Assembly: GCA_020630195.1 (NCBI GenBank)
Contig: JAHDBV010000009.1
Location: 16,334-80,333, forward strand
Direction: 5' to 3'
From: Acidimicrobiales bacterium
Lineage (GTDB): Bacteria > Actinomycetota > Acidimicrobiia > Acidimicrobiales > SZUA-35
DNA: 64,000 bases
This document shows positions 1 through 7,361 of the stretch, piece by piece. Within the stretch, counting starts at the first letter, position 1. Each line of letters begins with the position of its first letter. The translations under genes and the position numbers were made by a program. The notes beneath the pieces are model-generated. The model ran no database searches and was not told the DNA's origin. It saw only the letters and a program-made list of their open reading frames with translations.

Positions 1-88
1 TGTGCCCAGCGGTGGTGGCAGCGTCGGCCATCGCCGCGCCGATGCCACTGGAGGCACCGGTGATGATGGTGAGGTGCGGGTCGCTCAT
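1..88 (-). CDS. Short-chain dehydrogenase/reductase, N-terminal fragment
   Basis: The gene runs off the left edge, so only about 29 residues are visible. They begin MSDPHLTIITGASSGIG, the first beta strand and the TGxxxGIG dinucleotide-binding motif of classical SDR oxidoreductases, which use NAD(P)H. The ATG lies 6 nt downstream of a TAGCGT hexamer (95-100, complement) with no ribosome binding site, so it is probably transcribed leaderless from its own promoter. It lies downstream of cysS on the same strand but is separated from it by a terminator-like hairpin. Substrate cannot be told from this fragment. Confidence 0.8.
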   Translation of the reverse strand, partial: MSDPHLTIITGASSGIGAAMADAATTAGH

Positions 89-123
89 GACCCGACGCTA
101 ACCGGGGGTGCTTGCCGGAGTTC

Positions 124-159
124 CCGCGCCCAGGTGATGCGCAGCATCACCTGACGCGG
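124..159 (-). terminator. Terminator-like hairpin after cysS
   Basis: A perfect 9-bp stem (131-139 with 145-153) has a 5-nt loop. It extends outward by a further CCGCG/CGCGG pairing (124-128 with 155-159) across a small bulge. It lies just past the cysS stop codon and upstream of the next gene on the same strand. There is no U tract, as is common for actinobacterial hairpin terminators. Confidence 0.65.
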
Positions 160-169
160 GGATTTCGGG

Positions 170-1546
170 TCAGAGGGGGCGGGCGACGGGGCCGTCGGCG
201 GAGTCCTCGACGGTCCAGCCGGCGGCCGACAGTTCATCCCGGATCGCGTCGGCCCTGGCCCAGTCCTTGGCGGCACGAGCCTCGGTCCGCTCGGCGACGA
301 GCGCCTCGATCTCGGCCGGCACGGCGGCCGCGGCGTCCTCAAGCCGCAGCCCCAACGCCCCGCAGAGCTCCCGAGCCGTCGCCGCGGCGGTGGCGGCGGC
401 CTCGGTGTCACCGGCATCGAGGGCGGAGTTCGCATCCCGCACGGCGTTGAAGACGAACTGCATGCCTGCCGGCGTGTCGAGGTCGTTCGCCATCGCCGTG
501 CGGAAGGCGTCGAGCACACCGGTGTCGGCGGCACCGTCGAGGTCGCTCGTGCGCCGAGCGAACGTGTCGAGTCGCCCGAGTGCGGCTTCGGCGTTGGCGA
601 TGGAGGTGTCGGTCACCTCGATCGGTGAGCGGTAGTGGCTCTGGAGCACGAGCAGTCGATAGGCGCGGGGGTCGTGCCGGTCGGCGAGATCGACGAGGTT
701 CTTGACGTTGCCGATCGACTTCGACATCTTCTCGCCGTCCATCTCGACGAAGCCGTTGTGCATCCAGTGCTTCGCGAACTCGGCGCCGAGGGCCACGGCC
801 TGGGCCCGTTCGTTCTCGTGATGGGGGAAGGCGAGATCGAGCCCACCGGTGTGGAGGTCGAACCCCTCCCCCAGCAGATCGAGGCTCATCACGACGCACT
901 CGGTGTGCCAGCCCGGACGGCCCTCACCCCAGGGCGACGGCCACGCCGGCTCTCCCGGCTTCGAGAACTTCCAGAGGGCGAAGTCGGCGGGATGCCGCTT
1001 GGCGTCGGCACCGAACACCTCACGGTCGCCACCACCTTCGACGAGCTGGTCGAGGCTCTGGCGGGCGAGCAGGCCGTACCCTTCGATGCCCTCCACGGCG
1101 AGATAGACGCCGTCGTCGGTCGTGTAGGCGGCGTCCCGGCCGATCAGTGTCGAGATCAACTCGACCATCTGGTCGACGTACTCGGTGGCATGCGGCGTCT
1201 CGGTCGGCCGCATCACGTCGATCCGGTCCATGGTGTCGAACCAGACCTTCTCGCACCTCTGCGTGATCTGTTGCCACGCCCGATCCTCGTTCTGCGCCCG
1301 CTCGATGATCTTGTCGTCGATGTCGGTGATGTTCGACACGAAGCGGACCTCGTACCCGGCCCACTCGAGGTAGCGACGGAGGACGTCGTAGACGAGTACG
1401 AAACGGCCGTGACCGAGGTGCGGCGGGGCGTAGACGGTCGGCCCGCAGCAGTAGATCGACACCACACCGGGTTCGCGGAGTTCGAGCGGGCGCACCGAAC
1501 CGGTGGCCGTGTCGTGGAGGTGGATCTGGGGAAGGTCGGGCGTCAC
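170..1546 (-). CDS. cysS: Cysteinyl-tRNA synthetase
   Basis: Class I aminoacyl-tRNA synthetase that charges tRNA-Cys in the cytoplasm, 458 residues, a normal length for the family. Seen in order: the CGPTVY segment with zinc-ligand Cys34, the HIGH-type signature HLGH at 43-46, WHTEC and HHENE (further zinc ligands) near 210-240, the KMSKS loop in GEKMSKSIGN near 270, and a C-terminal helical tail. I chose the GTG at 1546 because the family N-terminus starts there and because TACCGT lies 7 nt upstream (1554-1559, complement), a leaderless arrangement. The open frame continues upstream but that stretch looks nothing like CysS. MshC, the mycothiol ligase paralogue, is less likely given the full-length C-terminal domain. 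Confidence 0.95.
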   Translation of the reverse strand: MTPDLPQIHLHDTATGSVRPLELREPGVVSIYCCGPTVYAPPHLGHGRFVLVYDVLRRYLEWAGYEVRFVSNITDIDDKIIERAQNEDRAWQQITQRCEKVWFDTMDRIDVMRPTETPHATEYVDQMVELISTLIGRDAAYTTDDGVYLAVEGIEGYGLLARQSLDQLVEGGGDREVFGADAKRHPADFALWKFSKPGEPAWPSPWGEGRPGWHTECVVMSLDLLGEGFDLHTGGLDLAFPHHENERAQAVALGAEFAKHWMHNGFVEMDGEKMSKSIGNVKNLVDLADRHDPRAYRLLVLQSHYRSPIEVTDTSIANAEAALGRLDTFARRTSDLDGAADTGVLDAFRTAMANDLDTPAGMQFVFNAVRDANSALDAGDTEAAATAAATARELCGALGLRLEDAAAAVPAEIEALVAERTEARAAKDWARADAIRDELSAAGWTVEDSADGPVARPL

Positions 1547-1628
1547 CCGGAAAACGGTACCGACGACCCACCGACGACGCGGTGCTTTTCCCTCCAGACG
1601 CTGCGGAAACGAGCCGAAGAACCCGGTG

Positions 1629-4595
1629 ATGTCCGAGATGGCACACGACGATCGCCGATGGCAGGGCCGCCCCGGCCTGTCCCGCCTCGTGCGGGTGGTC
1701 GTCCTCGTCGTGCCCTTCGCCGCCTCGTTCGCCACCACCGCGACCCTCGCCCGAGTGCTGCCGCCGTCCCGACTCGGCGTGCCGACGTTGCTGTGGTGGA
1801 TCGGCGTCGCCGTGCTCGCGACGGGTGTGCTGCTCGGCACCGAACGTCTCGCCCGACGCCTCCTCCCACTGTCGGCGCTGCTGTCGCTCACCCTCGTCTT
1901 CCCCGACGAGGCCCCCAACCGCTTCGGCATGGCGATGCGCACCGGCACGACCCGCCAGCTCCAGCGCCGCCTCGACGAACTCCGCTCCGAGGGCATCAGC
2001 GACGATCGCACCCGACATGCCGAGCAGATGCTCGAACTCGTCGCGGTGCTGAGCGTGCACGACCGGATGACCCGGGGCCACTGTGAGCGGGTCCGGGCCT
2101 ACACCGACCTCATGATCGAAGAGCTCGGCATGCCCGAACACGACGCGGACCGGCTCCGCTGGGCCGCCCTGCTCCACGACGTCGGCAAGATCCACGTCCC
2201 GACCGAGATCCTGAACAAGGAGGGCCGCCCCACCGATCGCGAGTGGGAGGTCCTCAAGGCCCACACCTGGAAGGGCCAGCAACTCGTCGCCCCGCTGGCC
2301 GAGTGGCTGGGACCCTGGGCCCGCACCGTGGGCGAGCATCACGAGCGCTGGGACGGCGGCGGCTACCCCCACGGCCTCGCCGGCGACCAGATCCACCTCG
2401 GCGCCCGCATCGTCGCCATCACGGACGCCTTCGACGTCATGACCTCGACCCGGTCGTACAAGAAGCCGATGTCGGCCGAGTACGCCCGCCAGGAGATCGC
2501 CCGCTGCGCCGGGAGCCAGTTCGACCCCAGGATGGCCCGGGTCTTCCTCGGGATCGGCATCGGTCGCCTCAAGCTGCTGCTCGGCCCGCTGTCGTGGCTC
2601 GCCAACCTGCCCGCCGCCGGCCAGGTCGTCCCGGTCGCCCCCGTCACGGCCCCGCTCGCCTCCGCCGGTGCCGGTGTGGCCACGGTCGCGGTCGCCACGA
2701 TCACCGGCGGACTCGGGGTGCTCTCTCCCGATCCGGCGCCCCCCGCCCTCGCGTTCGAGGAACCCGTCGTCACCACGACGGTCGTGGCGACCACGCTCGC
2801 CCCGAGCACCACCGCAGCGCCGACGACCACCACGGCGCCCACCACCACGACCACGGCCCCCACGACGACCACCACCGAAGCGACGACCACGACCGTGGCC
2901 CCGACCACGACGACGACGGCTCGCCCGACCACCACGGCGGCGCCGACGACGACCGCTGCACCGACGACCACCGCGGCGCCCACCACCACGACGACGGTGC
3001 CGACGACGACGACGACCGCGGCACCCACCACCACGACGACGGTGCCACCGTCACCGCCGACCGCCGCCGCGTTCACGACCGACGGCACCGAGGACACCGA
3101 CCACAGCGACAGCTTCGTCGTCGACACCGTGACCGGACCGGTCACCGTGACCGTGGTCCGCCAGCCCGTCGGCGCCACGGTGTTCCTCGACGCACCCGTC
3201 GGCGCACCCACACCCGGCACGGTCGGATCCCAGACGATCGGGTTCGACGTGAAGCCCGACGCGGACGCCAGCGGCACCTCGACCTTCGACATCGAGATCT
3301 GCGACGCCGACGGCCGGTGCTCGGTGACCACCGCCGGGCTCGACCTGGCCGCGACCCCCGACGACCCCGCACCCGTCGACGACACCCGCTCGTTCCCCGA
3401 GGACGGCGGCATCACGGTCGCCTTCGCGGATCTGTTGATCAACGACTCCGACGCCGACGGCGATCCGCTCACCTGGTCGCCGCTCGCGTTCGCCGCCGGC
3501 CTCGACGTCACGGCGACCACGACGGACATGACGATCGGCGCCGACCCTGACCTGTTCGGCTCCTTCGTCATCGACGGCGAGGTCTGCGACGACACGGGAC
3601 GATGTGTGCCGTCGGCCCTCACGATCGACATCACCCCGGTGGACGACCCGCCCGTGGTCACCGCCGCCGACCCCGCACCACTCGCCATCGGGGAGAACAT
3701 CGACGGGCTCGCGACGGCCGTCGACGTCGAGAACGACCCGGTCATGTGGTCGGCCGTCGGCCTGCCCGACGGCCTCACGATCGACCCGGGCAACGGACGG
3801 ATCGACGGCGAGCCCACGACGGCCGGAACGAGCACCGTCACCATCCGGGCCACCCAGACCAACGACGGCATCACCTACGGCGAGACCCAGATCCAGATCG
3901 TCGTGACGACCTGGGGTGTCGGCGAGACCGCCTCCGCCCTCGTGGTGAGCGAGATCATGCTCTACCGCTCCGACACCGACCACGACGACGAGTTCATCGA
4001 GATCGTCAACATCGGCGCCGACCCGATCTCGATCGCCGGCTACGAACTGCTCGACTGGAACGAACGCGTCGGGACCCGCGACCCGAAGGGCAGCTTCCGC
4101 TACACGATCGGCGCTGGCGACGCGAGCGGAGACGTCAGCACCCTCCAGCCCGGCCAGTACGCCGTGTTCTGGCTGCTCGGCCCCGATCCCGACGTGCCCG
4201 ACGCCCCCGCCGGCGCCCTCGAGTACTTCATCGGGGCGGCGAACAACGAGGTGCTCGACTCCTTCGGCGACGACATCTGGTTGCTCGAGCCCGACGAGCA
4301 GGTGGCCGACTACATGGCCTGGGCCGACCCCGCCCGCTCCAACGACTGGTCGATCTTCGATCGGCCGGGTGCGGAGCTCCCCTGGGATTCCTCGTACGAG
4401 GCCGAACTCGCCCTCACCGACGCCGGGCGGTCCGTCTCCCTCGCCGTGCTCGAGGACCGCGACACCTCGGCCTGTTGGGAACCGACCGGCTCGGGTGACG
4501 CCGCCGCCCGCTGCGCGGGAGCCGGCACCACGACCGACACCGACACCGATCCGGCCAACCGCCGGTCGTCCGCCGGCCTCGCCAACGTCCTCTGA
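1629..4595 (+). CDS. HD-GYP phosphodiesterase fused to a Thr-rich linker and secreted repeat/lamin-tail region
   Basis: 988 residues. The N-terminus has two hydrophobic segments (about 18-75). An HD-GYP domain follows (about 125-315) with HDVGKIHVP near 184 and HHERWDGGGYP near 237, the metal-binding signatures of enzymes that hydrolyse cyclic-di-GMP. A third hydrophobic stretch (about 345-375) precedes a Thr/Pro-rich linker (about 380-475), then Ig/cadherin-like modules rich in Asp and containing NDSDADGDP, then a region from about 772 (VVSEIMLYRS, DDEFIEIVNIG) that matches lamin-tail domains. Inference: the phosphodiesterase is cytoplasmic and the long C-terminus is exported past the third membrane segment. 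The ATG at 1629 gives the most sensible N-terminus; in-frame starts at 1626 and 1638 are also possible. It is divergent from cysS. Confidence 0.8.
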   Translation: MSEMAHDDRRWQGRPGLSRLVRVVVLVVPFAASFATTATLARVLPPSRLGVPTLLWWIGVAVLATGVLLGTERLARRLLPLSALLSLTLVFPDEAPNRFGMAMRTGTTRQLQRRLDELRSEGISDDRTRHAEQMLELVAVLSVHDRMTRGHCERVRAYTDLMIEELGMPEHDADRLRWAALLHDVGKIHVPTEILNKEGRPTDREWEVLKAHTWKGQQLVAPLAEWLGPWARTVGEHHERWDGGGYPHGLAGDQIHLGARIVAITDAFDVMTSTRSYKKPMSAEYARQEIARCAGSQFDPRMARVFLGIGIGRLKLLLGPLSWLANLPAAGQVVPVAPVTAPLASAGAGVATVAVATITGGLGVLSPDPAPPALAFEEPVVTTTVVATTLAPSTTAAPTTTTAPTTTTTAPTTTTTEATTTTVAPTTTTTARPTTTAAPTTTAAPTTTAAPTTTTTVPTTTTTAAPTTTTTVPPSPPTAAAFTTDGTEDTDHSDSFVVDTVTGPVTVTVVRQPVGATVFLDAPVGAPTPGTVGSQTIGFDVKPDADASGTSTFDIEICDADGRCSVTTAGLDLAATPDDPAPVDDTRSFPEDGGITVAFADLLINDSDADGDPLTWSPLAFAAGLDVTATTTDMTIGADPDLFGSFVIDGEVCDDTGRCVPSALTIDITPVDDPPVVTAADPAPLAIGENIDGLATAVDVENDPVMWSAVGLPDGLTIDPGNGRIDGEPTTAGTSTVTIRATQTNDGITYGETQIQIVVTTWGVGETASALVVSEIMLYRSDTDHDDEFIEIVNIGADPISIAGYELLDWNERVGTRDPKGSFRYTIGAGDASGDVSTLQPGQYAVFWLLGPDPDVPDAPAGALEYFIGAANNEVLDSFGDDIWLLEPDEQVADYMAWADPARSNDWSIFDRPGAELPWDSSYEAELALTDAGRSVSLAVLEDRDTSACWEPTGSGDAAARCAGAGTTTDTDTDPANRRSSAGLANVL
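2770..3052 (+). repeat. Low-complexity Thr/Pro/Ala-coding repeat
   Basis: Degenerate runs of ACG/ACC codons encode roughly 95 residues of TTTTAPTTT-type sequence, the extended linker between the membrane-proximal part and the exported modules of the surrounding gene. Such tracts expand and contract easily and may be misassembled. Confidence 0.85.
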
Positions 4596-4652
4596 GTCCG
4601 TCGTCGACCGGTCCCGCACCGGGAGGACCCGCCGACAAAGCCCGTCATCGTC

Positions 4653-4664
4653 GGGGTCGACCCC
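4653..4664. promoter_or_regulatory. 12-bp perfect palindrome at the valS promoter
   Basis: GGGGTCGACCCC is a perfect palindrome ending 2 nt before TAGCCT (4667-4672), the likely -10 hexamer of valS, which is 8 nt from the start codon. The position is that of a repressor site, but in DNA this GC-rich a 12-bp palindrome can arise by chance. Confidence 0.3.
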
Positions 4665-4680
4665 AATAGCCTGCTCCCCC

Positions 4681-7263
4681 ATGGCCGGTGCCCCCGACAA
4701 GCCCACCCTCGACGGTCTCGAAGCCACCTGGTCCGCCCGGTGGCAGACCGACGACACCTACGCCTTCGACCACTCGGCGACCCGCGACGAGGTGTTCGCG
4801 ATCGACACGCCCCCGCCGACGGTGTCGGGCTCGCTGCACGTGGGCCACGTGTTCTCCTACACCCACACCGACACCATCGCCCGCTACCAGCGGATGACCG
4901 GCAAGAAGGTCTTCTATCCGATGGGGTGGGACGACAACGGTCTGCCGACCGAGCGTCGGGTCCAGAACTACTTCGGCGTGCGCTGCGACCCGTCGCAGCC
5001 CTACGACCCCGGCTTCGAGCCACCGGCCTCGGAGGGCAAGGGTCCCGACGGCAAGGCCTTCAAGCAGCAGGTCCCGATCAGCCGCCCCAACTTCATCGAA
5101 CTCTGCGACCGCCTCGTCGTCGAGGACGAGAAGGCGTTCGAGGATCTGTGGCGCACGCTGGGCCTGAGCGTCGACTGGTCGCTGCTCTACGCCACCATCG
5201 ACGAGCGGTCCCGCCGCATCTCGCAGAAGGCCTTCCTGCGGAACCTCGCTCGTGGCGAGGCCTATCAGCTCGAGTCACCGAGCCTCTGGGACGTCACCTT
5301 CCAGACCGCCGTCGCCCAGGCCGAGCTGGAGGACCGGGAACGTCCGAGCGCCTACCACACGCTCCGATTCGCCCGCCCCGACGGCTCCGATCTGCTGATC
5401 GACACGACCCGTCCGGAGCTGCTCCCGGCCTGTGTCGCCGTGGTCGCCCACCCCGACGACGAGCGCTACCAGCCGCTGAAGGGCCAGACGATCACGACGC
5501 CGGTCTACGGCGTCGAGGTCCCGATGGTCTTCCACGAGCTCGCCGACCCCGAGAAGGGCACCGGCGTCGCCATGATCTGCACCTTCGGCGACACCACCGA
5601 CGTCACCTGGTGGCGCGAGCTGAACCTGCCGGCCCGGGCCGTCATCGGCCGCAACGGCCGCTTCCTCGCCGAGGCTCCCGAGGTCATGTCGCCCGAGGCC
5701 GCCGAGAAGTACGGCCGTATGGCCGGCCAGACCGTGTTCTCCGGCAAGGAGACCGTCGTCGAGCTGCTGCGTGAGCACGACCAACTGATCGGCGAATCCC
5801 GCCCCATCACCCATCCGGTCAAGTTCTTCGAGAAGGGCGACAAGCCGCTCGAGATCGTCACCTCCCGCCAGTGGTACATCCGCAACGGCGGCCGTGAAGC
5901 AGACCTCAACGGCGACCTGATCGGTCGGGGCGGCGAGATCGCCTTCCACCCCGACTACATGCGGGCCCGCTACACGAACTGGGTCGAGGGTCTGAACGGC
6001 GACTGGCTGATCTCGCGCCAGCGGTTCTTCGGCGTGCCGATTCCCCTCTGGTATCGCCTCGACGACGCCGGCGAGCCGATCTGGGACGAGCCGATCACAC
6101 CCGACGAGTCGGCCCTGCCGATCGATCCCTCCACCGATGTCCCGCCCGGCTTCACCGCCGAGCAGCGCGGCGTCGCCGGCGGGTTCATGGGTGAGCCCGA
6201 CATCATGGACACCTGGGCCACCTCGTCGCTCACGCCGCAGATCGCCGGTCGCTGGGAAGAGCCCGAGGGTGCCGAGCTGTGGGCCAAGGTCAGCCCGTAC
6301 GACATGCGACCCCAGGGCCACGACATCATCCGGACCTGGCTGTTCTCGACCGTCGTCCGCAGCCACTTCGAGGACGAGCGCATTCCGTGGCGCAACGCCA
6401 ACCTCTCGGGCTGGATCCTCGACCCCGACCGCAAGAAGATGTCGAAGTCGAAGGGCAACGTCGTCACGCCGATGGGGCTGCTCGAGGAGTTCGGTTCCGA
6501 CGCCGTGCGCTACTGGGCCGCCTCGGGCCGTCCCGGCACCGACACCGCCTTCGATCAGCAGCAGATGAAGATCGGGCGCCGCCTCGCCATCAAGCTGCTC
6601 AACGCCTCGAAGTTCGCGCTCGGCATGGGCGACCTCCAGGCCGCGCTCGACGCCCCCGTCACCAACCCGCTCGATCGGGCCATGCTGGCCGGGCTCGCCG
6701 ACCTCGTCGACGAGGCCACCAAGGGCTTCGACGGGTTCGACTACGCCCGGGCGCTCGAGCGGACCGAGACCTTCTTCTGGGTCTTCACCGATGCCTACAT
6801 CGAGCTCGTCAAGAACCGGGCCTACGGCTCCCAGGGCGACGAGGCGGCCGCCTCGGCCCATGCCGCCCTGGCCCGGGCGCTCGACACCCTGCTCCGACTG
6901 TTCGCCCCGTTCCTGCCCTTCGCCACCGAAGAGGTCTGGTCGTGGTGGCGGGACGGCTCGGTGCACACCAACACCTGGCCGACGGCCGAGCCGCTCCGGG
7001 CGGCCGCCGACGGTGCCGACGCCGGCGACGTCGCCGTCGTCTCGGCCGCCCTCAGCGAGCTGCGCCGCCTCAAGACCGAGGCGAAGGCATCGTTGCGTAC
7101 CGAACTCGTCGATGCCACGGTCGCCGACACCGCCGAACGCCTCGAGGTGCTGCGGCGCAACGCCGCCGACCTCGCCGATGCGGCGGTCGCGACCGCCGGA
7201 ATCACGCTCTCCGAGGGCGCGGAGCTCGCCGTCACGGGTGGTCTGGCACCGGCCGAGAGCTGA
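4681..7263 (+). CDS. valS: Valyl-tRNA synthetase
   Basis: Class Ia synthetase that attaches valine to tRNA-Val and edits mischarged threonine. It is 860 residues, close to other actinobacterial ValS. The N-terminus carries TPPPTVSGSLHVGH, with the HIGH-type HVGH at 53-56, followed by GWDDNGLPTERR typical of ValS rather than IleRS. The editing domain follows, and KKMSKSKGN lies near 584. The C-terminal anticodon-binding helices are present, ending with a short tail. ATG at 4681 sits 8 nt after TAGCCT with no ribosome binding site, so the transcript is probably leaderless. The 85-nt upstream gap is too short for a T-box leader. Confidence 0.96.
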   Translation: MAGAPDKPTLDGLEATWSARWQTDDTYAFDHSATRDEVFAIDTPPPTVSGSLHVGHVFSYTHTDTIARYQRMTGKKVFYPMGWDDNGLPTERRVQNYFGVRCDPSQPYDPGFEPPASEGKGPDGKAFKQQVPISRPNFIELCDRLVVEDEKAFEDLWRTLGLSVDWSLLYATIDERSRRISQKAFLRNLARGEAYQLESPSLWDVTFQTAVAQAELEDRERPSAYHTLRFARPDGSDLLIDTTRPELLPACVAVVAHPDDERYQPLKGQTITTPVYGVEVPMVFHELADPEKGTGVAMICTFGDTTDVTWWRELNLPARAVIGRNGRFLAEAPEVMSPEAAEKYGRMAGQTVFSGKETVVELLREHDQLIGESRPITHPVKFFEKGDKPLEIVTSRQWYIRNGGREADLNGDLIGRGGEIAFHPDYMRARYTNWVEGLNGDWLISRQRFFGVPIPLWYRLDDAGEPIWDEPITPDESALPIDPSTDVPPGFTAEQRGVAGGFMGEPDIMDTWATSSLTPQIAGRWEEPEGAELWAKVSPYDMRPQGHDIIRTWLFSTVVRSHFEDERIPWRNANLSGWILDPDRKKMSKSKGNVVTPMGLLEEFGSDAVRYWAASGRPGTDTAFDQQQMKIGRRLAIKLLNASKFALGMGDLQAALDAPVTNPLDRAMLAGLADLVDEATKGFDGFDYARALERTETFFWVFTDAYIELVKNRAYGSQGDEAAASAHAALARALDTLLRLFAPFLPFATEEVWSWWRDGSVHTNTWPTAEPLRAAADGADAGDVAVVSAALSELRRLKTEAKASLRTELVDATVADTAERLEVLRRNAADLADAAVATAGITLSEGAELAVTGGLAPAES

Positions 7264-7274
7264 CCGCTCGGTCA
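7261..7274. promoter_or_regulatory. Palindromic 14-mer at the valS stop, same as the thiolase operator core
   Basis: TGACCGCTCGGTCA begins at the valS stop codon. The identical 14-mer is the centre of the 28-bp palindrome at 49065-49092. Both have TetR-type half-sites (GACCG, 2-nt spacer, CGGTC). It lies about 90 bp upstream of the GGDEF-EAL gene. Function is inferred from the match only. Confidence 0.35.
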
Positions 7275-7361
7275 TCACCCCGGCCGGCCGAGCGCCGATC
7301 GGGGAAAAATCCCTGCGTGACCACTGAAAAGTGGCCCGTTTCTGCCGTTTGTCAGTAGGTG
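7275..7361 (+). other. AT-richer spacer with small hairpins before the GGDEF-EAL gene
   Basis: This 87-bp gap is visibly less GC-rich than its surroundings. It contains CCACT-GAAA-AGTGG (a 5-bp stem with a GAAA tetraloop, 7321-7334) and a GGGG-A-rich-TCCC element just before it. It must contain the promoter of the downstream gene, but I see no clear -10 at the usual leaderless distance. It does not match the cyclic-di-GMP riboswitch consensus. Confidence 0.4.

Noticed and set aside
170..1546. MshC (mycothiol ligase) instead of CysS
   Set aside because: Full C-terminal domain and length of CysS.
170..2011. A 613-residue frame that extends cysS upstream by about 155 residues
   Set aside because: The extra part has no similarity to CysS, is antisense to the HD-GYP gene, and a leaderless promoter precedes the GTG at 1546.
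2770..3052. CRISPR-like or satellite repeats
   Set aside because: The repeats are codon-level Thr/Pro runs in frame within a gene, without spacers or constant repeat length.
4596..4680. T-box leader for valS
   Set aside because: The 85-bp gap is too short, has no T-box sequence, and the start looks leaderless.
3051..4757. A 568-residue frame antisense to the HD-GYP protein tail
   Set aside because: Val/Gly/Asp/Arg-rich shadow of the repeat-coding strand with no domain visible.
7275..7361. Cyclic-di-GMP riboswitch before the GGDEF-EAL gene
   Set aside because: Tempting by context, but the conserved core of class I or II aptamers is absent and the region is too short.
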